A stretch of DNA of 64,000 nucleotides from Xenorhabdus indica (GCF_014467235.1 NZ_NKHP01000019.1:20730-84729), one strand, 5' to 3'. Positions 18,973 through 28,793 are shown, counted from the stretch's first letter. Notes: generated from the sequence alone by a model not told the origin. Numbers and translations are program-made.

Positions 18973-19680
18973 TCATTTTGATGGAGGTTTTTGCTTATTA
19001 ACTTGACGATTATAACCTTTCATCAACAACCCCAATTCATCATCTTGGTGATTTTTGGGACAAGGCATAGGGGCAGGAACATGCTCTTCATTCAGTTCTC
19101 GTGCGATGTCACGCAACGGATGTATGACGATACGATTTACACACCAACTTATCGACACGGTAAGAATAAGTGCAAGCAATAAATAAGTGGTTAACATTAA
19201 TGCCAGTGTGTTCAAAGCAAATCGGTACACACGGTTGGAATCAACCTGCAAGATAAGATGCCCCTGCGATGCTATGTCTTTTGATGAAATACCATAAACA
19301 TGTAAAGGAATATTTAACTCAACCGGAATACCAAAAACCCGCTTTGCCAGTTCAGGTATAGGCCGATGAGTCGCGAAGTCCAAACTCATAATCCGGGAGT
19401 TATTCTGCGATATCAGTTCAGCTCGCCCTAAGATGCCCGACGTTTTTAACCCAATCAGTAGCGTTTTCGCTTTATTGAGATCAGATCTCAGCAAAGCATC
19501 TGTCAAAGGAGCCTGGATCTGAACTGCTGCATTATTGAGCTGGTTAATATAATCATCTTTTCGTTGCTGCAACAAATGCGATAATTGGATAGTAATGAAA
19601 ATAGCAAGAGTGACCAAAGTGACTCCTGTCACTGCCGCCATTTGTTTAATGGTTAACGAACGTTTGACTCGCAATTTCAT
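18973..19680 (-). pseudogene. hmsP: HmsP/PdeK N-terminal remnant lacking GGDEF and EAL
   Basis: Codes for 235 residues matching the N-terminal third of PdeK/HmsP (YhjK): LTIKQMAAVTGVTLVTLAIF as first membrane helix, a periplasmic sensor domain, a second helix containing MLTTYLLLALIL, then the HAMP-like HPLRDIARELNEE and DDELGLLMKGYNR. E. coli PdeK continues to about 650 residues with GGDEF and EAL domains; here the frame ends at once (KQKPPSK, stop) and only about 100 bases separate it from yhjJ, so both catalytic domains are gone. ATG 19680 matches the family start better than GTG 19719. The remaining open frame may still be expressed as a membrane protein, but it cannot hydrolyse c-di-GMP. 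Confidence 0.8.
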
Positions 19681-19839
19681 TTTATCCAAACCAATACTTG
19701 ACCAAAGACTGGCTACCACACCTTAATAATGCGACTGAGTATACTTGATTTTTCTTGCTATCGTCTTGTCTTGATAAATGCAAGTGAGATAAATGACTGC
19801 AATATAGTATTTGCTTTTTGTGACGTTCATCCCTTTCAT

Positions 19840-19966
19840 CTTCAAGTTACTGCTTTATTAACTATATTCATTCTCCCCGGTCACATAGGTTTTATGACTG
19901 TAACCTTATCCTATAACCTTCAGCTTCCGGGGAGTGACTCATTTAACGTTGTACAGTCACTTGAAG
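19840..19966. repeat. ERIC-like imperfect palindromic repeat
   Basis: Outer arms CTTCAAGTTACTG (19840-19852) and CAGTCACTTGAAG (19954-19966) pair with one mismatch, and inner arms CTCCCCGG (19873-19880) and CCGGGGAG (19927-19934) pair perfectly, so the 127-base unit can fold into a long hairpin. Size and build resemble enterobacterial intergenic consensus or small MITE-type repeats. It fills most of the gap between hmsP and dppF (19681-20012), which otherwise shows no gene. Confidence 0.7.
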
Positions 19967-20012
19967 TCCATTCGATATGAATCAGATAACGTTATACTAC
20001 GATCTGACACAA

Positions 20013-21059
20013 TTATGCAGGTGGATTTGTATTTTGCTCAACGGCAAAGCAGGCAACAAGTCGCTCACCATATTGCTTTAGTTTAGGGTGGAATTGAGTG
20101 CATGGGCCAAATGCATGACGGCAACGGGCTGCAAAAGCACACCCCGGAGGTGGATTCATCGGGCTTGGCAATTCCCCTGTCAGTTTGATACGTTCACGCC
20201 GCAGTGCCGGATTCAATCGCGGCGTTGCAGACAACAATGCCTGCGTATAAGGATGACGTGGGTTATTGAAAATCGCTTCCTTCGCACCTTTTTCAACACA
20301 ACGTCCCAAATACATAACCATGACTTCATCGGCAATATGTTCAACCACTGAGAGGTCATGGGAAATAAATACATATGACAGCCCCAATTCCTGCTGTAAG
20401 TCCATCATCAGGTTCAAAACCTGCGCCCGTACGGAAACGTCCAGAGCAGAAACTGGCTCATCCGCAATCACCACATCAGGATTTAACATCAACCCACGAG
20501 CAATCGCAATGCGCTGACGCTGGCCGCCAGAAAACATATGAGGATAACGCTGGTAATGTTCAGGCTTTAATCCCACCTTTTCCATCATTTCCAGAACTTT
20601 TCCCTTGCGTTCAGTCGGTGCCAGTGATGTATTGATAAGCAAAGGTTCTTCCAGAATCTGACCCACTTTTTTACGCGGATTCAAGGATGCGTAAGGATTC
20701 TGAAATACGATCTGGATTTTCTGGCGTCGGAGTTTTTCTGCTTTTTTATCTGGTGCTGCCTTATCTGGTAATAGTAAGTCTTGCCCCAAATAATAAAGTT
20801 CGCCTTCTGTTGGTTTTTCTATCATGGTCAGCAAACGCCCTAAGGTGGATTTCCCACAACCTGATTCTCCAACAACTGCCAGTGTCTTACCTTTCTCCAG
20901 TTCAAATGAGACACCATCCAGTGCCTTTACTATCCTCTCCGGTGAAAATATGCCTGTTTTAACCGAATAATATTTTTTCAGTTCAGTGGCTTTTAGCAAA
21001 GGAACCGTGTCTTTTTTCTGCCCGTTTTGTTGTTGAATAACTACTTCTTGAGCACTCAT
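20013..21059 (-). CDS. dppF: Dipeptide ABC transporter ATP-binding protein DppF
   Basis: A 348-residue ATPase of the dipeptide/heme-precursor importer. Walker [10 protein letters not shown], the ABC signature [13 protein letters not shown], Walker [13 protein letters not shown] and the C-terminal oligopeptide-transporter motif with [10 protein letters not shown] are all present; cysteines in that tail are typical of the Opp/Dpp family and may bind an iron-sulfur cluster. It pairs with DppD to drive the DppBC pore. The ATG overlaps the dppD stop by four bases. Last gene of dppABCDF; the ERIC-like repeat lies downstream. Confidence 0.95.
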   Translation of the reverse strand: MSAQEVVIQQQNGQKKDTVPLLKATELKKYYSVKTGIFSPERIVKALDGVSFELEKGKTLAVVGESGCGKSTLGRLLTMIEKPTEGELYYLGQDLLLPDKAAPDKKAEKLRRQKIQIVFQNPYASLNPRKKVGQILEEPLLINTSLAPTERKGKVLEMMEKVGLKPEHYQRYPHMFSGGQRQRIAIARGLMLNPDVVIADEPVSALDVSVRAQVLNLMMDLQQELGLSYVFISHDLSVVEHIADEVMVMYLGRCVEKGAKEAIFNNPRHPYTQALLSATPRLNPALRRERIKLTGELPSPMNPPPGCAFAARCRHAFGPCTQFHPKLKQYGERLVACFAVEQNTNPPA

Positions 21060-22036
21060 ACTGTCGGCCTCCCCTCATCATCCAGTGGCATATGACATTT
21101 AACCTGACGTTCTCCAACAACTTTCAATTCCGGCTCTACTTGGCAGCAATGCTCATTGACATAAGGGCAGCGAGGATTGAGCAGACATCCTGTCGGACGG
21201 TCATATTTACCCGGCACAACGCCCGGCAACGAAGCCAGACGGGATTTATCTACCGCAAATTCTGGCAATGCCCGCAACAATGCCTGTGTATAAGGATGAC
21301 GTGGTGCTCTGAATATTTCATCCGACTTACCAATTTCCACTATCTGCCCTGCATACATCACAATAATATGCTGAGCAGCTTCCGCAACCAGAGCCAAATC
21401 ATGGGTGATCAAGACCAGTGCCATGTTTTCCTGCTGCTGTAACTCCAGTAACAATTCGACGATTTGTGCCTGAATAGTCACATCCAATGCTGTTGTCGGT
21501 TCATCAGCAATCAACAGCTTCGGACGACAAGCAATCGCCATCGCGATCATCACACGCTGGCTCATTCCACCTGATAATTGATGCGGATATACATCTAAGC
21601 GAGAGGCTGGATCAGGAATTCCTACCTGAGTCAGCAGATCAATGGCTCGTTGATAACGGGTTTTCCGGTTTCCTCCCTGATGGACTTTCAGCGCTTCCAT
21701 GATCTGATATCCCACAGTGTAACAAGGGTTAAGGCTGGTCATTGGGTCCTGAAAAATCATCGAAATTTCTGCACCAACCAATTGGCGGCGCTCTTTTTCG
21801 GAAATTTTTGTCAGATCACAGCCATCAAACTCCAACTTCTTTGCCATGACTTTGCCCGGATAATCTATCAACCCCATAATCGCCAGTGAGCTGACAGATT
21901 TGCCCGAACCAGACTCCCCAACAATACCGACAACCTGGCCCTGCTCAACGCTGTAGCTGATACGGTCAACGGCGTGGAATGGTGTATCTTCATCACCGAA
22001 GTGCACCGATAATTGGTCTATATTTAACAATGCCAT
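21056..22036 (-). CDS. dppD: Dipeptide ABC transporter ATP-binding protein DppD
   Basis: A 326-residue ATPase partner of DppF, with Walker A GESGSGKS, signature [13 protein letters not shown], Walker [13 protein letters not shown] and a cysteine-bearing C-terminal Opp/Dpp motif ([12 protein letters not shown]). It energises uptake of di- and tripeptides bound by DppA. The gene begins nine bases after dppC and runs into dppF by a 4-base overlap, as expected of co-translated subunits. Confidence 0.95.
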   Translation of the reverse strand: MALLNIDQLSVHFGDEDTPFHAVDRISYSVEQGQVVGIVGESGSGKSVSSLAIMGLIDYPGKVMAKKLEFDGCDLTKISEKERRQLVGAEISMIFQDPMTSLNPCYTVGYQIMEALKVHQGGNRKTRYQRAIDLLTQVGIPDPASRLDVYPHQLSGGMSQRVMIAMAIACRPKLLIADEPTTALDVTIQAQIVELLLELQQQENMALVLITHDLALVAEAAQHIIVMYAGQIVEIGKSDEIFRAPRHPYTQALLRALPEFAVDKSRLASLPGVVPGKYDRPTGCLLNPRCPYVNEHCCQVEPELKVVGERQVKCHMPLDDEGRPTV

Positions 22037-22045
22037 TTCATACCC

Positions 22046-22963
22046 CTACTGCTTGAGCTTAGGATCGAGCGCGTCACGCAACCCATCCCCCATCAGGTTA
22101 AATGCCAGTACCGTCAAAAGGATAGCTAACCCAGGGAAAGTCACGACCCACCACGCACTCTGGGCAAACTGCAAGACATCTGACAACATAGTTCCCCACT
22201 CTGGTGTTGGTGGCTGTGCCCCCATTCCCAGAAAACCCAGGGCAGCCATGTCGAGAATCGCATTCGAGAACCCTAATGAGGCCTGTACAATCAGGGGAGC
22301 AAGGCAGTTTGGCAAAATATTGATGAACATCTGACGCATTGCCCCCGCACCAGCAACCTGAGAAGCGGTCACATAGTCACGATTCACTTCAACTAATACT
22401 GCCGCCCTTGTCAGTCGAATATAATGAGGCAGTGCAACAAATGTCAGCGCCAGTGACGCATTGACAATAGATGGGCCGAAGATAGCCACCAATACCAATG
22501 CTAATAACAGGCTTGGCAAGGCCAGCATGATATCGACTATTCGCATAATGGCAGTATCAACAATTCCACCAAAATAGCCCGACAGCAATCCCAGAATAAT
22601 CCCCATCACCAGCGACATTACAACAACCAAACAACCAACCAGTAAGGAGAGACGTGCTCCGTACATCAAGCGAGAAAGGATGTCGCGCCCAACATCGTCA
22701 GTACCGAGAATAAATTGCCAACTTCCCCCTTCCTGCCATACCGGCGGGTTCAACAGGGAATCACGGAACTGTTCCGCCGGTCCATGTGGTGCCAATACCC
22801 CTGCAAGCAACGCGATCAACAGCATCAAAACAATATAGACCAGACCAATGACGGCACCTTTGTTACGTTTAAAGTAATGCCAGAACTCCTGCATCGGCGT
22901 CATCAGCTTAGGTGCACTTGATGTTATTTGCTCAGTTGCTTGTGGCTCTGTTAGTTGAGTCAT
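22046..22963 (-). CDS. dppC: Dipeptide ABC transporter permease DppC
   Basis: A 305-residue inner-membrane permease with six predicted helices and the BPD_transp_1 EAA-type loop (about 205-235, RAAVLVEVNRDYVTASQVAG). From EFWHYFKRNKGAVIGLVY onward it closely follows E. coli DppC. Two adjacent ATGs (22966 and 22963) follow the AAGGAG; the second has the better spacing (6 bases), and the longer open frame reaching to 23029 would run into dppB with a non-homologous N-terminus. The ribosome binding site is located in the last codons of dppB. Confidence 0.93.
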   Translation of the reverse strand: MTQLTEPQATEQITSSAPKLMTPMQEFWHYFKRNKGAVIGLVYIVLMLLIALLAGVLAPHGPAEQFRDSLLNPPVWQEGGSWQFILGTDDVGRDILSRLMYGARLSLLVGCLVVVMSLVMGIILGLLSGYFGGIVDTAIMRIVDIMLALPSLLLALVLVAIFGPSIVNASLALTFVALPHYIRLTRAAVLVEVNRDYVTASQVAGAGAMRQMFINILPNCLAPLIVQASLGFSNAILDMAALGFLGMGAQPPTPEWGTMLSDVLQFAQSAWWVVTFPGLAILLTVLAFNLMGDGLRDALDPKLKQ

Positions 22964-22973
22964 CATGCGCTCC

Positions 22974-23993
22974 TTATCTCTTGTGCCGAATACGTGGATT
23001 GACAATGCCATACAGCAGATCAACCACAAAATTGACCAGAATGATCATTGTTGCCACCAGCAATACGCCACCTTGCACCACTGGATAATCACGGCGCTGG
23101 AGAGCGTCGATCAACCAACGCCCTAATCCCGGCCATGAAAAAATGGTTTCAGTCAGAATAGCGCCCGCCAACATAATACCCACTTGCAGGCCAATCACGG
23201 TGACCACAGGCAGCAACGCATTACGCAATGCATGGACAATAATGACACGCATACGACTCAGGCCTTTTGCCCGTGCAGTACGGATATAGTCTTCACCCAA
23301 TATTTCCAGCATGGAAGAACGAGTCATACGTACAATCACGGCTAATGGGATCGTACCCAATACAACAGCAGGCAGGATCATGTGCATCACAGCATCAATG
23401 AAGTCACCATCTTCCCCCCAAATCAGGGTATCAATCAGCATAAAGCCGGTCAGGGGATAGCTATCATCAAGAAATACACTGTCGCTTATTCGGCCGGAAA
23501 CCGGGGTCAGGTTCCAGTGAACGGAAACCAGCATGATAAGCATAATGCCCCACCAGAAAATAGGCATTGAATAACCCGTCAGTGATAGGCCTACAGCGGT
23601 ATGATCAAAGACAGAACCACGCTTGACCGCTGCCAGCACGCCAACAGGAATACCGACAGAGATGGCAAATAACATGGCACAAATGCCTAATTCCAATGTT
23701 GCTTTAAATCGGGGAACAAATTCATCCCACACCGGAATACGGCTTTTCAGGGAGATGCCTAAATCACCATGCAGTATGCCATTGACATAATGAAGATATT
23801 GCTCCCAAAGAGGTTTATCTAACCCCATTGCTGCCATCAGTTCAGCATGGCGCTCGGCAGAGACACCTCTTTCTCCCGCCATAATCAGTACCGGATCACC
23901 GGGGATCATATGCACAAAGGCGAAAGTCAGCAGGGTAATACCAATAAACGTCGGGATCACCAGCCCCAGACGCCGGAGGATAAATTGCAGCAT
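22974..23993 (-). CDS. dppB: Dipeptide ABC transporter permease DppB
   Basis: A 339-residue inner-membrane permease, MLQFILRRLGLVIPTFIGI at the N-terminus, then the periplasmic loop and a BPD_transp_1 domain with the EAA-type motif (about 225-255, MLEILGEDYIRTARAKGLS). Forms the translocation pore with DppC. It is separated from dppA by about 160 bases containing a strong stem-loop, and is followed directly by dppC. Confidence 0.95.
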   Translation of the reverse strand: MLQFILRRLGLVIPTFIGITLLTFAFVHMIPGDPVLIMAGERGVSAERHAELMAAMGLDKPLWEQYLHYVNGILHGDLGISLKSRIPVWDEFVPRFKATLELGICAMLFAISVGIPVGVLAAVKRGSVFDHTAVGLSLTGYSMPIFWWGIMLIMLVSVHWNLTPVSGRISDSVFLDDSYPLTGFMLIDTLIWGEDGDFIDAVMHMILPAVVLGTIPLAVIVRMTRSSMLEILGEDYIRTARAKGLSRMRVIIVHALRNALLPVVTVIGLQVGIMLAGAILTETIFSWPGLGRWLIDALQRRDYPVVQGGVLLVATMIILVNFVVDLLYGIVNPRIRHKR

Positions 23994-24080
23994 ATCCTGA
24001 ATTCTCTTTTTAGTTATCAGTTACAGCTCTCAGGCTGTTTATGTCATACACAGACCTGCTTGCCCACCAGAGAAACGCAA

Positions 24081-24110
24081 CCATCCCCCCGGAAATATTC
24101 GGGGGGATGG
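24081..24110 (-). promoter_or_regulatory. Stem-loop in the dppA-dppB intergenic region
   Basis: CCATCCCCCCG (24081-24091) and CGGGGGGATGG (24100-24110) form a perfect 11-bp GC-rich stem with an 8-base loop. On the transcribed strand it is followed by TTGCGTTTC, not a full U-tract. Likely a 3' stabiliser of dppA mRNA and a partial terminator that keeps the binding protein in excess over the permease; this function is inferred from similar transporter operons. Confidence 0.7.
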
Positions 24111-24152
24111 TCAATCACAACAAATTTCAATCAAAACAAATCAAGAACAGGA

Positions 24153-25763
24153 TTATTCGAGATCTACATTGTAAAAGAGGTGCCTGCCGAGTGGATCGAC
24201 CTCATAACCCTTCACTTCTTTACGAATAGGTTCGTAAACCGTAGAGTGGGCAATAATCAATGCAGGGACTTGCTCATGCATTACTACCTGAGCCTGCTTA
24301 TAAAGCTCTGTGCGTTTGACAATATCAGCCGTTGTACGTGCTGGCTGAATAATGTCCTCAAACTGTTGGTCGCACCATTTTGAATAATTGGAACCTCGTT
24401 CTTTGGCTGCGCAACTAAACAGAGTTCCAAAGAAGTTATCAGGATCACCGTTATCCCCCGTCCATCCCATCATGACGTTTTGAGGTTCGCCATCTTTGGC
24501 TCGTTTCAGGTATTCGCCCCATTCATAACTGACAATCTTGGCTTTTACACCAATTTTAGCCCAGTCAGCCTGAATCATTTCCGCCATACGGCGGGCATTC
24601 GGGTTATAAGGACGCTGTACCGGCATTGCCCAAAGATCAGTTTCAAAACCATTCGGGAAACCCGCTTCTTTCAGCAGTTCTTTAGCCTTCACCGAATCAT
24701 AGGAGTAATCTTTGATGTCATCGTTATAGCCCCACATCGTAGGAGGGATCAGGTTTTTCGCTTTCTGACCGGCGCCTTGATACACAGCCGCGATGATGGC
24801 ATCTTTGTTCACCGCCATCGTCAACGCTTGACGAACTTTGAGGTTGTCCATTGGCTTCTTGGAGACGTTATAAGAGAGATAACCCACATTCAGCCCTGCT
24901 TGTTCTTTCAGTACAATATCCTTATTCTGCTTCATACTCGCAATATCAGCCGGGTTCGGGTATGGCATGACCTGACATTCATTTTTCTGCAATTTTGCAT
25001 AACGTACAGAAGCATCAGGGGTAATGGAGAAGACCAACCGATCAATTTTCGCCGGCCCTTGCCAATAATCTTTGAACGCTTTATAGAGAATGCGGGAGTC
25101 TTTCTGGTATTGCACTAACTGGAACGGCCCTGTACCCACCGGATTCAGATCCACTTTTTCCGGCGTACCAGCCTTCATCATGGCATCAGCATATTCTTTG
25201 GAGAGAATTGAGGCAAAATCCATAGCTATATTAGCCAGAAAAGGCGCTTCAGGACGGGACAGCACAAAGCGGACAGTATAGTCATCCACTTTCTCTATTT
25301 TGCTGATGATATTCCCCATATCCATGCCGATAAAGTATTCATAGCTGCCACCGGATACTTTATGGTACGGGTGATTTTTATCCTTTTGGCGCATAAAGGT
25401 AAAGATAACGTCATCGGCGTTGAAATCACGTGTGGATTTGAAATTTTTACTGCTCTGCCATTTTACGCCCTTGCGCAAATAGAATGTGTAGGTTTTGCCA
25501 TCGTCACTGATTTCCCACCGTTCAGACAAACTTGGAATAATCTCTGTTGTACCTGATTTGAAGTCCACCAGACGATTATAAATTTGTCTGGCAGTTGCAT
25601 CAAAAGTTGTACCAGAAGTGAATAACTGCGGGTTAAAGCCTTCAGGTGAACCTTCAGAGCAATAAACCAGTGTTTTTGCCTGCACACTGGCTGCTACAGC
25701 CAATGAAACAAGACCAATACCCAATTTCAATAAACCGGGCTTTTTCTTTTTGGAGATAATCAT
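24153..25763 (-). CDS. dppA: Periplasmic dipeptide-binding protein DppA
   Basis: A 536-residue solute-binding protein of the SBP_bac_5 family with a signal peptide (basic KKKK, hydrophobic core, cleavage after ASVQA at about residue 29). Mature KTLVYCSEGSPEGFNPQL and WAMPVQRPYNPNARRMAE agree with E. coli DppA, which binds dipeptides and haem/5-aminolevulinate and serves in peptide chemotaxis. First gene of dppABCDF. Its leader is CA-rich and resembles the GcvB small-RNA target of E. coli dppA. Start ATG 25763 follows CGGAG. Confidence 0.96.
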   Translation of the reverse strand: MIISKKKKPGLLKLGIGLVSLAVAASVQAKTLVYCSEGSPEGFNPQLFTSGTTFDATARQIYNRLVDFKSGTTEIIPSLSERWEISDDGKTYTFYLRKGVKWQSSKNFKSTRDFNADDVIFTFMRQKDKNHPYHKVSGGSYEYFIGMDMGNIISKIEKVDDYTVRFVLSRPEAPFLANIAMDFASILSKEYADAMMKAGTPEKVDLNPVGTGPFQLVQYQKDSRILYKAFKDYWQGPAKIDRLVFSITPDASVRYAKLQKNECQVMPYPNPADIASMKQNKDIVLKEQAGLNVGYLSYNVSKKPMDNLKVRQALTMAVNKDAIIAAVYQGAGQKAKNLIPPTMWGYNDDIKDYSYDSVKAKELLKEAGFPNGFETDLWAMPVQRPYNPNARRMAEMIQADWAKIGVKAKIVSYEWGEYLKRAKDGEPQNVMMGWTGDNGDPDNFFGTLFSCAAKERGSNYSKWCDQQFEDIIQPARTTADIVKRTELYKQAQVVMHEQVPALIIAHSTVYEPIRKEVKGYEVDPLGRHLFYNVDLE

Positions 25764-25770
25764 TACTTAA

Positions 25771-25797
25771 ACTCCGTTTGTGATGTTTATTGTGCCT
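25771..25797 (-). promoter_or_regulatory. CA-rich dppA leader, candidate GcvB target
   Basis: On the coding strand the leader reads CACAATAAACATCACAAACG directly before the GGAG of dppA. In E. coli and Salmonella the dppA leader has a similar CA-rich stretch with CATCACAA, to which the small RNA GcvB pairs through its GU-rich R1 region. The resemblance is by eye; a gcvB gene is not in this window. Confidence 0.5.
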
Positions 25798-26315
25798 TAG
25801 CCAAGTCCAGAGTTTCCTGCCTGAATATCACTGCCCCGGCTTGTGTTATTTTTGTCGCTTATCAATTAATCAATTGTTATTCCTGACGTCAATATAATCA
25901 CCATGCCACATGCAACAACAAAAAAACATAAAAGAAAAAAAACGCTAACAACTCTGGTTAAAAAACATGACACCAGACACAGATATAGATAAAAAAACTG
26001 GAAATATCCCTTATTGAAAGAATTAATTTCTATAAATTATAATTTTAAATTTGTGACCGGATACTTAAATAATGAACAGAAAAAATTATCAGAAGGGTGA
26101 CGTGGAACAAGGTGCCGAATCGAATCAAGAGAAATAAATGTTTTAAATTTATTCAATTCAGATGAAATTAATAACATCATCAATTAAATTAGTCATTTAA
26201 TATGAAAATTCTATTTATGAAAACGATGGAATTTCATGGTGCTATTTTGCCCAAATTGGGCATAGTTCATACTGGGTGGCTAAGTAAATTAGTGGCTAAG
26301 TAAAAGTAAAAAGGC
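25798..26315. other. AT-rich non-coding region upstream of dppA
   Basis: About 520 bases without a supported gene between the dppA leader and the antitoxin remnant. The dppA promoter must lie in its left part. The right part has a small hairpin TGCCCAAATTGGGCA (near 26250) and a direct repeat GTGGCTAAGTAAA (near 26276 and again near 26292). Nothing else recognisable. Confidence 0.6.
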
Positions 26316-26369
26316 ATGACTATTCAAGTAAATATGCACGAGGCAAAAACACATTTGAGCCTGTTTAAA
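26316..26369 (+). pseudogene. Phd/YefM-type antitoxin 5' remnant
   Basis: ATG at 26316 opens with TIQVNMHEAKTHLS, the N-terminal signature of Phd/YefM antitoxins (DNA-binding half). After about 16-18 codons the likeness ends (LFKSKN...) and the frame runs into the tRNA-Pro terminator and the tRNA itself, which rules out a real continuation. No toxin gene is nearby. It appears to be the stump of a type II toxin-antitoxin pair lost beside the tRNA gene. Confidence 0.6.
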
Positions 26370-26406
26370 AGTAAGAATGCGGTTTATTTTTCATTTGTTA
26401 CATATG

Positions 26407-26434
26407 AAAAAACCCCGCTCAAAGAGCGGGGTTT
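26407..26434 (-). terminator. Terminator of tRNA-Pro
   Basis: On the minus strand AAACCCCGCTC, TTT loop, GAGCGGGGTTT, then a run of Ts (complement of 26407-26412). Strong GC-rich stem just downstream of the tRNA CCA end. Confidence 0.9.
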
Positions 26435-26442
26435 CAGAATGC

Positions 26443-26519
26443 TGGTCGGCGAGAGAGGATTCGAACCTCCGACCCACTGGTCCCAAACCAGTTGCGCTAC
26501 CAAGCTGCGCTACTCGCCG
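26443..26519 (-). tRNA. tRNA-Pro (anticodon TGG)
   Basis: A 77-base tRNA on the minus strand: acceptor arms CGGCGAG/CTCGCCG, discriminator A and encoded CCA, D-arm GCGCAGC-TTGGTA-GCGC, anticodon stem ACTGG/CCAGT around loop TTTGGGA (anticodon TGG), and T-arm GGAGG-TTCGAAT-CCTCT. It stands at the place of E. coli proK, next to dppA, but E. coli proK has anticodon CGG. Isolated single-tRNA unit with its own terminator. Confidence 0.97.
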
Positions 26520-26634
26520 AAAACGAAGCGCATCTTACTGCCGACATCACGGATCGTCAATATCTTTTTAAAGATAAGTGGTTATTTGATGATATTCCGT
26601 CCAAAGTTTACACATTGTAATATCTTCAGATAGC

Positions 26635-26662
26635 AAAAAGCCCCGCTATGATCCGCGAGGCT
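26635..26662 (-). terminator. Terminator downstream of glyS
   Basis: On the minus strand AGCCTCGC and GCGGGGCT pair over an 8-base loop (one G-U pair), followed by TTTTG. It lies about 60 bases beyond the glyS stop and ends the glyQS transcript. Confidence 0.8.
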
Positions 26663-26723
26663 CTGTCTTAATAGTAATTAGCTTTAAAGGTACTTACACT
26701 AACTCAATAAAACTTATCAGCAA

Positions 26724-28793
26724 TTACTGGAGCAGTGAAATATCCGCTACCCGCAGGAACAACTCGCGCAGTTCACTCAATAGCGTCAGGCGATTTGCTC
26801 TTACTTGCAGATCTTCATCCATCACCATTACATTATCGAAGAATGCATCCACAGCTTCACGCAAAGAAGCCAGTTCAACCAGCGCATCCTGATAGTTACC
26901 TTCTGCAAACAGAGGTACCAGCTTCTCTTTCAATACAACAAGGTGAGTCGCCAGTTGGATCTCTTCCGCTGCTTTCAACACTGAAGCCTGAACAGTGTCA
27001 TTCAGCTTCTCTTCTGATTTTGCCAGAATGTTGGAAACACGCTTATTCGCTGCCGCCAGAGAAACTGCTTCATCTAATGTACGGAAATGCGTGACCGCTT
27101 TCATACGGGCATCAAAGTCTGCCGGTTGAGTCGGACGACGTGCCAGTACGGCCTGGATAGTATCAACGCTGTAGCCCTGCTCCTGATACCAGGTGCGGAA
27201 ACGACCGAGCATAAACTCAACCACATCATCGACAACGTTTTCATTGGTCAGTTTGTCACCATACAGACGCACAGCTTCCTCAGACAAAGTCTGGAGGTCG
27301 AGAGGCAGTTTTTTCTCAACAATAATACGCAGCACACCCAACGCGGCCCGACGCAGTGCAAAGGGGTCTTTATCCCCTTTAGGATGTTGACCGATGCCGA
27401 AAATTCCTGCCAGCGTATCCATCTTATCGGCGATCGCTATGGCACAGGAAACTCCGGTAGATGGCAGATCATCACCAGAAAAACGCGGCTGATACTGTTC
27501 ATTCAGTGCCAGAGCCACATCTTCAGCTTCGCCATCATGACGAGCATAGTGCATTCCCATCACACCCTGCGTATCGGTGAACTCAAAAACCATGTTAGTC
27601 ATTAAGTCACACTTAGACAGTAAACCTGCGCGGGTCGCATGAGTAACATCTGCCCCGATCTTTTCAGCAATCCAGCCAGCCAGAGCCTGAATACGGTCTG
27701 TTTTATCGCGCAGTGTACCCAGTTGTTTCTGGAACAGAACGGTCTCCAGACGTGGCAGGTTATCTTCCAGACGTTGTTTACGGTCAGTATTGAAGAAAAA
27801 TTCAGCATCTGCCAGACGTGGACGCACTACTTTTTCGTTGCCTGTGATGATCTGCTGAGGATCAGAAGATTCAATATTGGTAACAAAAATAAAGTTCGCC
27901 ATCAACTTGCCGGATTTATCGTAAACCGGAAAATATTTCTGGTCGCCTTTCATGGTATAAACCAGCGCTTCGGCAGGCACTTCAAGAAATTTTTCTTCAA
28001 ATTTTGCTGTCAGAACAACAGGCCATTCCACTAATGAAGTGACTTCTTCCAGCAAACTGTCAGTCAAATCTGCCACACCACCAAGCTGTGTCGCTGCTTG
28101 TTCTGCATCACGCTTGATCAAAGCCTTACGCGTTTCATAATCCGCAATGACCCGACCACGCTCCTGCAAAATTGCCGGATACTGCTCTGCGTTATCAATG
28201 GAAAACTCCGCCTCTCCCATAAAACGGTGACCACGAATAATACGATCAGATTTGATACCCAGAATTTCGCCTTCAATCACTTCACTACCCAGAAGCATAG
28301 TGATGGTATGTACTGGACGGACAAATTGGGTTTCTTTATCTCCCCAGCGCATTAGTTTAGGGATCGGTAATTTACTCAACGCACTGCTTACCATATCCGC
28401 CAGCAATTCTTTCGCTTCATGGCCTTTAACCTGAGCACGATAAAGTAACCATTCACCTTTATCAGTTACCATACGCTCAGCCTGATCAACGGTAATACCG
28501 CAACCGCGTGCCCAACCTTCCGCTGCTTTGGTTGGTTTTCCTTCCGTATCAAACGCCTGAGCAATAGCAGGGCCACGTTTTTCTATTTCACGATCAGCCT
28601 GTGCCGCCGCCAGATTTGCCACTTTCAACGCCAGACGACGAGGAGCAGCAAACCAGCTAACTTCACCATGACCCAGATTGGCGTTTTGCAGTTCTACTTC
28701 AAAATTGGCCGCAAAGGATTCAGCCAATGAACGCAGTGCCTTTGGTGGCAACTCTTCGGTGCCGATTTCCACAAGGAAAGTCTGTTGAGTCAT
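26724..28793 (-). CDS. glyS: Glycyl-tRNA synthetase beta subunit
   Basis: A 689-residue beta subunit of the bacterial alpha2-beta2 glycyl-tRNA synthetase, the same length as in E. coli. It opens [23 protein letters not shown], contains tRNA-binding and HD-like domains in the middle, and a C-terminal DALR-type anticodon-binding region. It provides tRNA recognition, while GlyQ holds the catalytic site. It lies nine bases after glyQ with which it forms an operon. Confidence 0.97.
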   Translation of the reverse strand: MTQQTFLVEIGTEELPPKALRSLAESFAANFEVELQNANLGHGEVSWFAAPRRLALKVANLAAAQADREIEKRGPAIAQAFDTEGKPTKAAEGWARGCGITVDQAERMVTDKGEWLLYRAQVKGHEAKELLADMVSSALSKLPIPKLMRWGDKETQFVRPVHTITMLLGSEVIEGEILGIKSDRIIRGHRFMGEAEFSIDNAEQYPAILQERGRVIADYETRKALIKRDAEQAATQLGGVADLTDSLLEEVTSLVEWPVVLTAKFEEKFLEVPAEALVYTMKGDQKYFPVYDKSGKLMANFIFVTNIESSDPQQIITGNEKVVRPRLADAEFFFNTDRKQRLEDNLPRLETVLFQKQLGTLRDKTDRIQALAGWIAEKIGADVTHATRAGLLSKCDLMTNMVFEFTDTQGVMGMHYARHDGEAEDVALALNEQYQPRFSGDDLPSTGVSCAIAIADKMDTLAGIFGIGQHPKGDKDPFALRRAALGVLRIIVEKKLPLDLQTLSEEAVRLYGDKLTNENVVDDVVEFMLGRFRTWYQEQGYSVDTIQAVLARRPTQPADFDARMKAVTHFRTLDEAVSLAAANKRVSNILAKSEEKLNDTVQASVLKAAEEIQLATHLVVLKEKLVPLFAEGNYQDALVELASLREAVDAFFDNVMVMDEDLQVRANRLTLLSELRELFLRVADISLLQ

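Noticed and set aside
19729..19980. 83-codon + strand frame
   Set aside because: It lies within the ERIC-like palindrome and has no ribosome binding site or similarity.
24480..25118. 212-codon + strand frame
   Set aside because: Entirely antisense to dppA, with no recognisable domain; dppA is conserved over its full length.
26316..26633. 105-codon open frame from the Phd-like start
   Set aside because: After about 17 codons it reads through the tRNA-Pro terminator and the antisense of the tRNA, so only the stump is meaningful.
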